The position numbers were made by a program, and so were the translations under genes. This document shows positions 34,277 through 43,690 of a stretch of DNA of 64,000 bases, piece by piece. Origin of the DNA: JBMFVE01 sp049966155 (GTDB lineage Bacteria > Bacteroidota > Ignavibacteria > Kryptoniales > JAKASW01). Below the pieces are notes generated by a model that was given only the letters and a program-made list of their open reading frames with translations, did no database searches and was not told where the DNA came from. Numbering within the stretch: the stretch's first letter is position 1; each line of letters starts with the position of its first letter. Location: assembly GCA_049966155.1 (NCBI GenBank), contig JBMFVE010000001.1, forward strand, positions 434,001-498,000, given 5' to 3'.

Positions 34277-35692
34277 ATGAAAAGAAACATTTCAATTAAG
34301 GCAAAACTGACCATCCTTTTCTCATTTTTTTCATTTTTAATCTTGACAATTTCTGCACTGATCCTGAACTGGACACTCTCAGCAAACCTCGGCCGAGAGG
34401 ACACTGATTTCCTAATTGGAAAGATACATGTCCTGCGGTCAATATTGAGCAGACATCCGACTGACAAGAATATGCTTGAAGAGGAGGTAAAGTGGGAAGC
34501 GGGTCCTCTTGAATTTACCCGTTACTACGCAAGGATAATTAATGAAAACGATAGTGTACTAATTGAACGCTCTGAAATGCAAAAGCTTCTCCCTCCCTCA
34601 GTTTTCCCAAAACCTGTACCGTATAATTCTGTTGCCAACCCCGCGCTTATATGGAAGTCACCGGACGGAAAAACATTTGAAATGTTTTCTGCATACGCCA
34701 AAGTCGGTGGTGGTTTAGCAAAGATTTATACGATCCAGGTTGCACTGGACATATCTTATGAAAAACGACTCCTGCGTAATTTTAGATCCGAGCTTTTTGT
34801 CATCCTGTTTCTTGGCGTACTTCTCTCTGGAGCTGCTGGTTATTACACCGCAAGAAAAGGACTGGAACCTCTGCAACGAATGACAGCGTCAGTCACCAGA
34901 ATTTCTGCCAATAGACTCAGTGATCGGATTCAAAACAAGCATTTTCCGGGAGAATTAAAGACATTGGCTGCCTCTTTTAACGAAATGCTTGAACGCCTAG
35001 AAGAATCATTTGAGCGCCTCTCGAGGTTTTCCGCTGATATTGCACACGAATTGCGTACACCTATCAACAATTTGATGGGAGAAACAGAGGTGGCACTTTC
35101 GAAGACACGCACAGCAGATGAATACAGGGAGGTTCTGGAATCCAATCTTGAAGAATTTGGAAGATTGTCAAAAATGATTGATAACCTCCTTTTTATCGCA
35201 CGTGCTGAAAATGCAAGGGAAGTCATTACAAAGTCGTCACTTGACATAGAATGGGAAGTCAAAACAATTTTTGACTTTTATGAGGCACTTGCCGAAGAAT
35301 CGAGAGTCCAGCTCTCATTTAAGGGGGGTGGATCTGTATTTGCTGATTCACTTTTATTCAGACAGGCGCTTAGCAACTTAATTTCAAACGCAATCAGGCA
35401 TGTACAGAGCGGAGGATTGATAGAGGTCGGCACATCGACCAATAATAAATGGGTGGAAGTTTATGTTAAGGACAACGGGGCCGGTATTCCCAAGCAGGAT
35501 CTGGAAAGAGTCTTTGACCGCTTTTATAGGGGAGAGCATTCAAAGAAAGTTGAAAAGCCCGGCATGGGACTGGGATTGTCTATAGTTAAATCAATTATGC
35601 AGCTCCATGGAGGAACCGTTTCGATTAAAAGTGAAACAGGAAAAGGAACGACAGTAACCCTTTCATTTCCCGCTCAAGGCTTGATAACATAA
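34277..35692 (+). CDS. Heavy-metal-type sensor histidine kinase, CusS-like
   Basis: 471 residues: membrane helix 1 (about 11-33), a periplasmic sensor of about 135 residues, membrane helix 2 (about 172-190), HAMP, HisKA with H257 in FSADIAHELRTPINNL, and HATPase (N box NLISNAIRHV, G1 DNGAGIPKQ, G2 GMGLGLSIV). The whole layout matches the CusS/SilS/CopS group, which senses periplasmic metal ions. The sensor has few His or Met residues, so the metal is not evident. It ends 27 nt from the convergent efflux pump gene. Confidence 0.9.
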   Translation: MKRNISIKAKLTILFSFFSFLILTISALILNWTLSANLGREDTDFLIGKIHVLRSILSRHPTDKNMLEEEVKWEAGPLEFTRYYARIINENDSVLIERSEMQKLLPPSVFPKPVPYNSVANPALIWKSPDGKTFEMFSAYAKVGGGLAKIYTIQVALDISYEKRLLRNFRSELFVILFLGVLLSGAAGYYTARKGLEPLQRMTASVTRISANRLSDRIQNKHFPGELKTLAASFNEMLERLEESFERLSRFSADIAHELRTPINNLMGETEVALSKTRTADEYREVLESNLEEFGRLSKMIDNLLFIARAENAREVITKSSLDIEWEVKTIFDFYEALAEESRVQLSFKGGGSVFADSLLFRQALSNLISNAIRHVQSGGLIEVGTSTNNKWVEVYVKDNGAGIPKQDLERVFDRFYRGEHSKKVEKPGMGLGLSIVKSIMQLHGGTVSIKSETGKGTTVTLSFPAQGLIT

Positions 35693-35719
35693 TACCTGAT
35701 CATTGAAACAGAATATTAC

Positions 35720-38700
35720 TTAATGTTTGAAATGGCCAAATTTAAGTGCTAAGGTTGGGAGTACAATAAGGTTTAGCAGTGTAGACGTAAAAAGGCCACC
35801 CAGTATAATAATTGCCATCGGCCCTTCGATTTCGCGTCCGGGCGCCCCGCTGCCCAGTGCTAAAGGGAGTAATCCAAAGGCAGTAACAGAGGCTGTCATA
35901 AGTATTGGTGTAAGCCTTTCCGAAGCACCGCGCACTGCTGTATCCAATCCCCAGACTGCTCCTTCAAAGTTAACTAGATGGTCATAGTGGGAAATCATCA
36001 TAATAGAGTTTCTCAGTGTTATCCCAAAGACGGTAACAAAGCCAACCAGAGAACCGACAGAGAAATCTCCACCCGAAATCATCGTCGCGAGCACACCGCC
36101 CACCAATGCAAAAGGCAAATTTGCTACAATTAAAACAAGATTTCTCCAGCTCTTCGTCACCAATGAAAGCATAATTAATATGCCAATTGCCGCAACAGCA
36201 GAATGTAAAATCAAATCTTGTTTTGACCTAGCAGATTCCTGGGCTGAGCCAGAATATGTTACGTAAGTTCCAGGCGGCAGCACAACCTCCCTGTCAATCT
36301 TCCGGCGTGCTTCACTCATAAATTCTTCTACCCCTTTCCCGTTCACATTACATGTAACAGTCTGAACTCTCCTCGCTCCATCATGCAGAACGACATAGCT
36401 ACCTGTTGTTTCATAAATATTGGCAATTTGGCGAAGTGGGATATAAACTCCATTTCTATTTTTAATGAGAAGGTTCCCTACTTCATCCGGCATATTTCGA
36501 TAGCGAGGGCTCAGTATAACATCGACATTAAACATCTCATTTCCGTCGTAAATCTGTCCAACAATGTCTCCCTGATATGCAGTTCTAATTGCATCAAGGA
36601 TATCCACCGGTTCAAAGCCCCACTGCAGTAGTGCGTCCTTCCGTAAATTGACTGTGAGTTGAGGCATCCCTGGCGGAGATTGCACCTGTACGGAGCTAGC
36701 ACCCTTTACTTTCTCTAAAATGCTTGCAATTTCTCTTGCCTTTTTGTTAAGCACATCAAGGTCATTGCCATAAACGTTAACAACAACAGGACTGGTGTAT
36801 CCTGATAAAGTCTCATTCACGCGCTCGGTAAGGAAAGTATTTATTGACATTGTTGCACCAACGTAATGAGAAAGTGTATCGCGAATGATATTTAGAGCTA
36901 AATCAGATTGATCGGCACTTAATTTTTTGAGACCAATTTCAATCTCTGCACTTTGCGTTCCCATTATGTCGTCACCAAGCTCAGCCCTCCCTATCCTGAC
37001 CCCGACAGTCCTGACATATGGAATCTTCAAAAGAGCATTGCTTATACTCTTCTCGATTCGTTCTGATTCACTTAGCGAAGTTCCAGGTACAAATGTCGCA
37101 TGCGCTATGAAGTGTCCCTCTTTAAGCTCCGGCAAAAAAGTTCCACGCATAAAAGGGATAAGAAATAGTCCCCCAATGGTCAAAATAGCAATTACAGTTA
37201 CCACAATTTGCCAGTGATTTTCAATCCTGTATAAGACATATCTATAGTATTTTTTTATCTGTAAAACAAGTGGCGAATCGACAACTCTTAAATAACCCTT
37301 GCCAAGAAGAATTATAGATAGCGCAGGGGTCAATGTGAGTGCAACTAAAAGTGACGCCAGAACAGACAGGATGTAAGCATATGCAAGGGGGGAGAACAAC
37401 CGACCTGCAACACCTCCCATTGTGATCACCGGGACAAAGACCAGGACGACAGCAAATGTGGCGTAAACCACCGCGCCGCGGACCTCAATGGAAGCGTCCA
37501 GTATTACCTCAAGTACCGGTCGCTGAATTGCCAACGAACGGTTTTCCCTTAATCGACGCAGAATGTTCTCGACATCAATTACTGCATCGTCCACAACTTC
37601 ACCAATTGCTATTGCAAGACCCCCCATACTCATTGTATTTAACCCGACGCCTAAATATCCAAGTACGGTAACAGCAGTTAAAAGAGATAAAGGAATTGCA
37701 AGAAGTGAGATTGCTGCTGTCCTAAGATTAAAGAGAAAGAGAAGGAGAACTGCTATGACAAGTGTAGCTCCAACCCAAAGAGAATTCTTAACATTCTGAA
37801 TTGCAGTTTGAATAAAATTTGAAGCTTGGAATATCTGTGGATAAATTTTTATTCTTTCAGCGTTCAAAGTAGGTTTGAGCTCTTTAAGAGCTTCTTCAAT
37901 TCGACGGCTCACTTCGAGAGTATTTGCACCGTATTGCGACGATACCATGAGAATAATTCCACGCTTACCCATCACTAGCGCTGAACCAATTTGTGGAGCG
38001 GGTGCGTAACTTACATCGGCAACATCCCCAAGTGTAACAGGAAAATTTCCTGCTTGTTTGACCAAGACACCGGAAAGCTCCAACGGCGTTATTGATTGAC
38101 CATTTGTCTGAATTGTAATTCTCTGATTTTCATTCTCAATGAAACCAGCTCCTCGGATGCCGGTGGCTTTCCGAACAACGGGCACAATCTCATCCGTCGA
38201 TATACCGTATCTCATGAGCTTGCGTGGATTTATTTGAACCTGCAATTCCTTCACCTCACCACCATAGACTGCGATTTTAGCTACGCCAGGTACAGCTAAA
38301 AGTCGCTGTTTAATCGTCCAATCTGCAACTGTGCGCAGATCCATTAACGATAGTGAATCAGACGTGAGTCCGATTGCCTGGACAACACTCGTTGATGTGG
38401 TAAGAGGTGTTATGATTGGCAAACCCATACCTGCAGGAAGCTGGGATCCAATTGCCGCAAGACGCTCAGCAACAACCTGTCTATCTCGATACACATCAGT
38501 TGCCTGCTTAAATACAACATTTATTATCGATACCCCCTGTATCGATCCGCTTCTTAAGGCGTCTACACCCGGGACACCATTTATTGCGCTTTCAATCGGT
38601 CGTGTGACAAGCAGCTCAACTTGCTCAGGTGAAAGCCCCGGACATTCGGTTTCAATCGTAACCTGCGGGGGAGCAAACTCAGGGAACACGTCATATTTAG

Positions 38701-38806
38701 CGACCTGAACAGAATAAATACCATAAATGAGGGCTACGACAGCCAGCGAAATAATAACGCCACGATGCCGCAATGAAAAAGATACAATTCTGTTCAGCAT
38801 GAGCAT
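35720..38806 (-). CDS. cusA: Heavy-metal RND efflux pump (CusA/CzcA family)
   Basis: 1028 residues, full length, with the internal duplication and 12 membrane helices of RND pumps. The N-terminus RHRGVIISLAVVALIYGIYSVQVAKYDVFPEF and the porter segment PVTLGDVADV are of the heavy-metal (HME) type. The proton-relay helix 4 reads AIAIGEVVDDAVIDVENI, with D406, D407, D411 and E413, a variant seen in CusA/CzcA relatives. It exports metal cations from periplasm and cytoplasm through the adaptor and outer-membrane partners upstream. Monovalent (Cu/Ag) versus divalent (Zn/Co/Cd) specificity is unresolved. The gene is third in the operon, 47 nt after the adaptor. Confidence 0.92.
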   Translation of the reverse strand: MLMLNRIVSFSLRHRGVIISLAVVALIYGIYSVQVAKYDVFPEFAPPQVTIETECPGLSPEQVELLVTRPIESAINGVPGVDALRSGSIQGVSIINVVFKQATDVYRDRQVVAERLAAIGSQLPAGMGLPIITPLTTSTSVVQAIGLTSDSLSLMDLRTVADWTIKQRLLAVPGVAKIAVYGGEVKELQVQINPRKLMRYGISTDEIVPVVRKATGIRGAGFIENENQRITIQTNGQSITPLELSGVLVKQAGNFPVTLGDVADVSYAPAPQIGSALVMGKRGIILMVSSQYGANTLEVSRRIEEALKELKPTLNAERIKIYPQIFQASNFIQTAIQNVKNSLWVGATLVIAVLLLFLFNLRTAAISLLAIPLSLLTAVTVLGYLGVGLNTMSMGGLAIAIGEVVDDAVIDVENILRRLRENRSLAIQRPVLEVILDASIEVRGAVVYATFAVVLVFVPVITMGGVAGRLFSPLAYAYILSVLASLLVALTLTPALSIILLGKGYLRVVDSPLVLQIKKYYRYVLYRIENHWQIVVTVIAILTIGGLFLIPFMRGTFLPELKEGHFIAHATFVPGTSLSESERIEKSISNALLKIPYVRTVGVRIGRAELGDDIMGTQSAEIEIGLKKLSADQSDLALNIIRDTLSHYVGATMSINTFLTERVNETLSGYTSPVVVNVYGNDLDVLNKKAREIASILEKVKGASSVQVQSPPGMPQLTVNLRKDALLQWGFEPVDILDAIRTAYQGDIVGQIYDGNEMFNVDVILSPRYRNMPDEVGNLLIKNRNGVYIPLRQIANIYETTGSYVVLHDGARRVQTVTCNVNGKGVEEFMSEARRKIDREVVLPPGTYVTYSGSAQESARSKQDLILHSAVAAIGILIMLSLVTKSWRNLVLIVANLPFALVGGVLATMISGGDFSVGSLVGFVTVFGITLRNSIMMISHYDHLVNFEGAVWGLDTAVRGASERLTPILMTASVTAFGLLPLALGSGAPGREIEGPMAIIILGGLFTSTLLNLIVLPTLALKFGHFKH

Positions 38807-38853
38807 CCATCAGTAGTGATTCTGTCAGTTGCTGTCCTCATCACCATCAGTCG

Positions 38854-39897
38854 CTAATCCTCAGCCCTGATTTGAGATTTAAATTCTTCCGATAGTAACA
38901 GTTGCGCCCCTTTTGATACTATCACATCTCCGGGTTTAAGAATACCAATTGCAAAATAACCATCTTGTTGTGGGAACGCATGCGAAATCTCTACTCGGCA
39001 AAATTCGCCTGGGTCTTTCTCGTAATAAACCCATGGTATACCCCTGTACCACACGACGGCAGCATCTGGAACAAATACTCCAGTGCGCACGGAGCCGGCT
39101 GGCACATTTGCAATAACACTCATTCCGGGAATCAGGTCTCGACAGGGGGCTGTGGTTAAAAAGAACACTGCCCGGCCCTGGAACACCGGATCAGCTACAC
39201 TCGAAAAACCAAAAAATTTTGCTTCAACACTGCTCCCTGAAGAAGTGGTTATCATAGCGGTTTTATATGATTCGATAGAGGCTCCGGGCAAAGGGATCCC
39301 AGCCTCAATTATCTCTAACTTTCCTTTTATCAGTTTGGACAATATTTCATCATTCTCAAATATCCAGCTTGAAATTCTATCTCCCCATTTGAGAAGTATT
39401 CGCGACTTTACGAGCTCAAGATTTTTCAGCGCCGATGCCTCGCTACTTTTATCCATGACAAAATGGGATTTTGCTTCATCCAGAACCTTATCAGAAACAT
39501 TTTTAGTTTCATTAAGAATCTTCAGCCGATGTAATTCTTTTTCAGACACAACTCTCCGTGATTTCGCAGATTCATAAACGCCCTTTGCTGAGCTAAAATC
39601 TGACTCATCACTTAAAATATTTTCTGGATTAACGACACTTCCATAAAAAGATGTAGATACCGTGCCTGTTCTTGCAGAAAGCTTCATCAATTCAATTCCA
39701 TTTCGATTTAATGTCAAACTGTCAAGAATAACATAAGTAACTCCCTCCTTAATCAAAGTCCTTTTCTCGGATTCGACACCCTCCTCATTCCTGTCTTTGT
39801 CAGCGTAGCCTCTTGACCCCTTTATAAACAGAAAACCTGCCGCAAACAGGGTGATTAACGTCATTGCAATTGCCCCTATTAACATTCTCCTTCTCAT
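38854..39897 (-). CDS. RND efflux periplasmic adaptor (membrane fusion protein)
   Basis: 347 residues with an N-terminal membrane anchor (LIGAIAMTLITLFAAGFLFI). A split lipoyl/barrel-sandwich domain (TGTVSTSFYGSVVNPEN ... GIPLPGASIESYKTAMITT) surrounds a helical hairpin (about 100-180), followed by a beta-barrel (FFLTTAPCRDLIPGMSVIANVPAG) and membrane-proximal domain (GVFVPDAAVVWYRGIPWVYYEK). It bridges CusA and the outer-membrane channel. It overlaps the channel gene by 4 nt. Overall sequence is diverged from CusB, and the CusB metal-site methionines are not recognisable. Confidence 0.82.
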   Translation of the reverse strand: MRRRMLIGAIAMTLITLFAAGFLFIKGSRGYADKDRNEEGVESEKRTLIKEGVTYVILDSLTLNRNGIELMKLSARTGTVSTSFYGSVVNPENILSDESDFSSAKGVYESAKSRRVVSEKELHRLKILNETKNVSDKVLDEAKSHFVMDKSSEASALKNLELVKSRILLKWGDRISSWIFENDEILSKLIKGKLEIIEAGIPLPGASIESYKTAMITTSSGSSVEAKFFGFSSVADPVFQGRAVFFLTTAPCRDLIPGMSVIANVPAGSVRTGVFVPDAAVVWYRGIPWVYYEKDPGEFCRVEISHAFPQQDGYFAIGILKPGDVIVSKGAQLLLSEEFKSQIRAED

Positions 39898-41330
39898 TTT
39901 ACAATCCCCCTCTCAACTCCTTTCTCGTAAATAATTGGATTAATTTCGCACTGTCCAAGAGGAGCCACAACCTCGTCTTCCAAACCAGACAGAGCCTGCT
40001 GTACCTTCTCAACGGCATTAATTAGTTGAAGCTCAGCATCCAGCCTTATAACAAGATAATTGTATTCATCCAACTTGCTCATCTCACCTTCCTTGACCAT
40101 CTTTTCCATGCCATTATACAATGAATTCACAGTACGCAGGAGTGAATCGGATCGGAGATAATTACTGAAAGCTATCTGATACTGGTTCAGAGCACTTTCC
40201 GTCCCCACGATGGCTTCAGTTTGCAACTTCATGAAATTTGCTTCAGCCCTTTCTCTTTTTGCCTCAGCTTCTGCTATTGGACCGGCATTCATGTTGAAAA
40301 TTGGAAGACTCAGAGATATCGCGATATTCCATTTATTAATGCCCTCATCCCATTTATATCCGGGGCCAATGGTCACATCAGGATACTGTCTGGATATCTC
40401 AAGCCTCAGGTTTGATTCAGCTGCCTTGTAAAGGCTCAACGCCGACAGTATGTCAGGCCTCCGCAATAATGCCTCTTTTATAACTTTACCCCTTGGAATT
40501 TCCGAAGTATCGGGAATCTTGTTCAAAAAATCAAACACAATTCTCGGCTCGGGGCTAAGAAGGTCTGATTCCAGATGGGCTTCAGTTATTCCAACAGCAG
40601 AAGCCACTCTACGCTTTGCTTCTGATAGATGGGATTTAGCTTCCTCGTAAGATAAACCCGCCGAGATAAATGATGTTTGCACCACGTTAAACTCATCCAA
40701 TGATATCTCACCTAACTGATACTCCAGTTTTGATAGCGCTGAAATTTTACCTTTAACCTCCAATTCTCTTCTCAGCAGATCAAGTCTTCGTTCTGCGATA
40801 TAATAGTCCAACAAACTTTTTCGGAGATGACTCCTGATGCTCCATGCTTTTTGAAGCAGGTTGTAAAAATTCGACTGCTCTTCTGCCAGTGCCACAGAAA
40901 CTCTATCGTGTCTTTTCCCAGCTGTTTCAATTTGCGCACCCGTTCCAATCGCTGGTGCCCACGGTGAGAGTAAGCCGGGATTTGATATAAATTCGGGTAC
41001 CAGAGATACAACAGGATTTGGAATTTGTTTTGCCGTAATCACTTTAGCCTTTGAAATCCCAAATTCAGCCTCTGCTATCTTTATATCTTGATTATAATAA
41101 AGGGCTGCAAGTGTGAGCATGTTGAAGTCCCATTTATCTGGAGGCCATTGAGCAAAATGCCGTTTCAATCCGTTTTCAATGAAAACTTTAACTTCTGGAT
41201 CCCTCAATGATCGACTGGCTATGGCTTCATATGTTTTGGCTGGATCCACAGGTTCCGATTTGAATGTGATGCAACCAGCCATCAAAAAAAATAAAACAAT
41301 CGAGGCAAATAAAACTGATTCAGCTTTCAC
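39894..41330 (-). CDS. TolC-family outer-membrane efflux lipoprotein
   Basis: 478 residues. The signal peptide ends in a lipobox (FFLMAGC), so the mature protein is an N-terminally lipidated outer-membrane factor like CusC/OprM. Two homologous halves with long helices and barrel strands are visible (ALYYNQDIKIAEAEFGISKAK; ALLRRPDILSALSLYKAAESN; PIFNMNAGPIAEAEAKRERAE). It forms the exit duct of the tripartite pump. It is the first gene of the operon and has the predicted operator 46 bp upstream. Confidence 0.88.
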   Translation of the reverse strand: MKAESVLFASIVLFFLMAGCITFKSEPVDPAKTYEAIASRSLRDPEVKVFIENGLKRHFAQWPPDKWDFNMLTLAALYYNQDIKIAEAEFGISKAKVITAKQIPNPVVSLVPEFISNPGLLSPWAPAIGTGAQIETAGKRHDRVSVALAEEQSNFYNLLQKAWSIRSHLRKSLLDYYIAERRLDLLRRELEVKGKISALSKLEYQLGEISLDEFNVVQTSFISAGLSYEEAKSHLSEAKRRVASAVGITEAHLESDLLSPEPRIVFDFLNKIPDTSEIPRGKVIKEALLRRPDILSALSLYKAAESNLRLEISRQYPDVTIGPGYKWDEGINKWNIAISLSLPIFNMNAGPIAEAEAKRERAEANFMKLQTEAIVGTESALNQYQIAFSNYLRSDSLLRTVNSLYNGMEKMVKEGEMSKLDEYNYLVIRLDAELQLINAVEKVQQALSGLEDEVVAPLGQCEINPIIYEKGVERGIVK

Positions 41331-41375
41331 ATATATAATATATACGCAAAAGTATTACAGGCCGATTTCGGATAT

Positions 41376-41391
41376 ATTACAATTTTGTAAT
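41376..41391. promoter_or_regulatory. Candidate CusR/CopR-type operator
   Basis: A perfect inverted repeat, ATTACAA-TT-TTGTAAT, lies 46 bp upstream of the first codon of the metal-efflux operon. Its form (half sites facing each other around 2 bp, with inner -ACAA/TTGT-) matches the general pattern of boxes bound by CusR/CopR/CzcR-type regulators, and a CusR-like gene is encoded at 33579-34256. No second copy was seen upstream of that regulator gene. The palindrome is AT-rich, so chance occurrence is possible. Confidence 0.55.
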
Positions 41392-41400
41392 GATTGTAGA

Positions 41401-41440
41401 CCCCTTAAAACGTTTAAGGGGAGAACTCACTCTCCCCTTA
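41401..41440 (-). terminator. Overlapping hairpins, probable terminator of the lipoprotein gene
   Basis: Two perfect, mutually exclusive stems share bases 41415-41421. One is CCCCTTAAA/TTTAAGGGG (41401-41409 with 41413-41421, 3-base loop). The other is TAAGGGGAGA/TCTCCCCTTA (41415-41424 with 41431-41440, 6-base loop). They lie 26 bp after the stop of the minus-strand lipoprotein gene and upstream of the efflux operon. The following minus-strand sequence AACGTTTT is only a modest T tract. Termination of the lipoprotein transcript is the simplest role; a bistable attenuator is possible. Confidence 0.5.
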
Positions 41441-41465
41441 CTTAAAAATCTATGATTAAATTCGA

Positions 41466-42281
41466 TCAATCATCAGGATGACCGTCATGATTATGATCTT
41501 CTCCTCCGCGCCCCTTTTCAAATGAGTATCTAATAGCTCGAGAAATTGTCTCGTACATTTGTTGTGAACTATTGGTGGGATCAAGTAGTGAACCGCTCAT
41601 CGGGTCAACAAACCAGGAACCCATGTTAAAGTTAAGCGCTATATTGACGGTGTTCGTAGCACTATTTACAGTAAAATTACCCTTTATCTTGAACTCAAGT
41701 TCTTCTCTAAGACGATATGTAAATGGAACCCATGAACCGTTCTTCTTGACAGCTCCCCACACAACTATGCTGGATCCTGTAATTGAAGTATCATTAGGCA
41801 TTGTATTGTGATGGTGGTTGAATTCATCGCTGTCCTCTCCTTGCTCGCCCTGCTGCATCCTGTGAATTTTAAATTTTATACCATCATAAGTTCCGGGAGG
41901 CAATGTTTGCGAGGCGAAATTTATCGCCACGGTATCACGAACGTGAACGATAAAGGGACCCATAAAAATAACATTGAGATTAGAATCGTCCTCCCGATCA
42001 AAGTTTCCCGACGTATCTATGACCACACTGTCTATGTGTGATTCAAATTTTATTCTTTGGAAAACAACAATTGCACTGTCAATACGTATTGAATCAACAG
42101 AACTTGCACCAGAAGTTTTCATAAGGGTAACCGGAGCCGCATTTGTAGAAAATGCAACCGACAGGTTTACAGGTGTTGCCGAAGATGGACTTACAGGGTT
42201 GCTCGACTTTGCACAACCGATAACCGCAGCTGCCAGAGCAGACCCAAGCAATAAACGAATGACCAGCACTTTATAACTCAT
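41466..42281 (-). CDS. DUF4382-like lipoprotein with His/Asp-rich tail
   Basis: 271 residues from ATG 42281, chosen for a GGAGGAAAT site just upstream; a longer frame to 42341 lacks one. The signal peptide ends in AAAVIGC (C23), giving a lipoprotein, followed by a Ser/Pro-rich linker. The body is beta-rich (DSIRIDSAIVVFQRIKFESH; LPPGTYDGIKFKIHRM), like DUF4382/carboxypeptidase-like periplasmic domains. Two metal-ligand-rich patches are visible: DEFNHHHNTM mid-protein and GGEDHNHDGHPDD at the C-terminus. It is on the same strand as, and upstream of, the metal-efflux operon but separated by the hairpin pair. A metal-binding role is inference. Confidence 0.65.
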   Translation of the reverse strand: MSYKVLVIRLLLGSALAAAVIGCAKSSNPVSPSSATPVNLSVAFSTNAAPVTLMKTSGASSVDSIRIDSAIVVFQRIKFESHIDSVVIDTSGNFDREDDSNLNVIFMGPFIVHVRDTVAINFASQTLPPGTYDGIKFKIHRMQQGEQGEDSDEFNHHHNTMPNDTSITGSSIVVWGAVKKNGSWVPFTYRLREELEFKIKGNFTVNSATNTVNIALNFNMGSWFVDPMSGSLLDPTNSSQQMYETISRAIRYSFEKGRGGEDHNHDGHPDD

Positions 42282-42451
42282 ATTTCCTCCACTGTTTTTA
42301 AGTACTTTGTTACAGAAGGTACAATAATCGTGCCGCTGCAAGTATCAAAACTGCACTGAAGTAGAGGCAAATATCTATCAAGAGCGCAATTATAGCGTCA
42401 CGATGCGCAAAATATGCATATGACTGCTCCGGAAAACGTTTCAGGGTGAAA

Positions 42452-43624
42452 TCAGTTATTACTTGACACAAACTCAGATATCTTTCTGACAACCCACTCA
42501 ATCTGATCTTCATTCAACTCTGGAAATATCGGCAGAGCCAGTGAATGCTCAGCTGCAAAATTTGAATGCGGAAAATCTTCATCACTATTATTTAAATATG
42601 AAAAGCATTCCTGGCGGTGAAAGGGGACAGGGTAGTAAATTTCAGTACCTATCTCATTCTGTGCCAGATACTCCTTCAACTGATCACGCTTTTGTACCCT
42701 TATCACATACTGGTTATAGATATGATAGTTCTTGTGTCCTGAATATTTGTAAACCGGCTCAGGCAAAAGCACTTTATTCCCGTTACTAAACTCAATAACC
42801 CCTTCCTTTTCAGCAAGCCCTGCGTTTATGAACAGCCGAGAGTAAATCTCGCTATTCTTGCGTCTTCTGTTAGACCAATCATCAAGATAAGTTAGTTTTA
42901 CATTCAGTACTGCTGCCTGAATTGCATCAAGTCTAAAATTCCCACCAATCACCTTGTGAAAATACTTCGGCTTTCCCCCATGTACTCGCATTATCATTAA
43001 GCGTTCAGCTAAATCATCGTCATTTGTAACTACCAAACCGCCATCGCCGTAACCACCCAGGTTCTTGCTGGGGAAAAATGAAAAACATCCAATATCGCCA
43101 ATCGTCCCAACACACCTCCCATCTTTATACTGCGCACCAATTGCTTGAGCACCATCTTCAATCACTTTCAGCGAATACTTGTGAGCTATTTCAACAATTG
43201 GTTCCATATCAGCGCTCTGACCATAAAGGTGAACAGGTATAATCGCTCTGGTGCGGCGGGAAACCTTTCGTAAAACATCATCAGGATCAATGTTAAAAGT
43301 AACAGGATCAATATCTGTAAACACAGGAATTGCATTCATCCTCGCCACAACGCCTGCTGTCGCAAAGAAAGAAAACGTTGGTACAATAATTTCGTCACCT
43401 GGCTTTATACCTATGGCCATAAGAGCAATGAGGAGAGCATCTGTCCCGGACGACACCCCGATTGCATATTTGGAACCAAGATATGAACAGAGTTTTTTCT
43501 CAAGGTTTTCAACTTCAGGACCAAGTATAAAATGCTGTGACTCAACGACTCTCAGGATTGCCTGGTCCAGCTCCTTTTTATGAGCTGCATATTGTGCCTT
43601 CAAGTCTAAAAGCGGAACCCTCAT
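42452..43624 (-). CDS. wbpE: DegT/DnrJ/EryC1 sugar aminotransferase (WbpE-like)
   Basis: 390 residues. PLP-dependent aminotransferase acting on nucleotide-linked keto sugars. The N-terminus VPLLDLKAQYAAHKKELD, the loop GVSSGTDALLIALMA, and the PLP lysine K187 in CFSFFPSKNLGGYGDGG are diagnostic; VIEDGAQAIGAQY upstream holds the ring-binding Asp. The opening and neighbours fit WbpE, which transaminates UDP-3-keto-GlcNAcA. AAGGAG precedes the ATG. It is 66 nt downstream of the dehydrogenase-acetyltransferase fusion gene. Confidence 0.9.
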   Translation of the reverse strand: MRVPLLDLKAQYAAHKKELDQAILRVVESQHFILGPEVENLEKKLCSYLGSKYAIGVSSGTDALLIALMAIGIKPGDEIIVPTFSFFATAGVVARMNAIPVFTDIDPVTFNIDPDDVLRKVSRRTRAIIPVHLYGQSADMEPIVEIAHKYSLKVIEDGAQAIGAQYKDGRCVGTIGDIGCFSFFPSKNLGGYGDGGLVVTNDDDLAERLMIMRVHGGKPKYFHKVIGGNFRLDAIQAAVLNVKLTYLDDWSNRRRKNSEIYSRLFINAGLAEKEGVIEFSNGNKVLLPEPVYKYSGHKNYHIYNQYVIRVQKRDQLKEYLAQNEIGTEIYYPVPFHRQECFSYLNNSDEDFPHSNFAAEHSLALPIFPELNEDQIEWVVRKISEFVSSNN

Positions 43625-43690
43625 TAAGTTCTCCTTGTGATCAAAAATTTCTCAAAATTCAGCCAGTTTAAGTGTAGGTTTAAAAAATAT

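Noticed and set aside
33343..41330. tRNA-Arg next to a metal-resistance locus as a possible genomic island
   Set aside because: No integrase, no repeat of the tRNA 3' end on the far side of the efflux genes, no mobile-element genes; the efflux genes also lie on the 5' side of the tRNA, not the usual integration side.
42310..42513. 67-codon minus-strand frame with a hydrophobic C-terminus, overlapping the end of the aminotransferase gene
   Set aside because: A third lies inside wbpE in another frame, there is no ribosome site, and no family resemblance; kept out although a small membrane peptide cannot be fully excluded.
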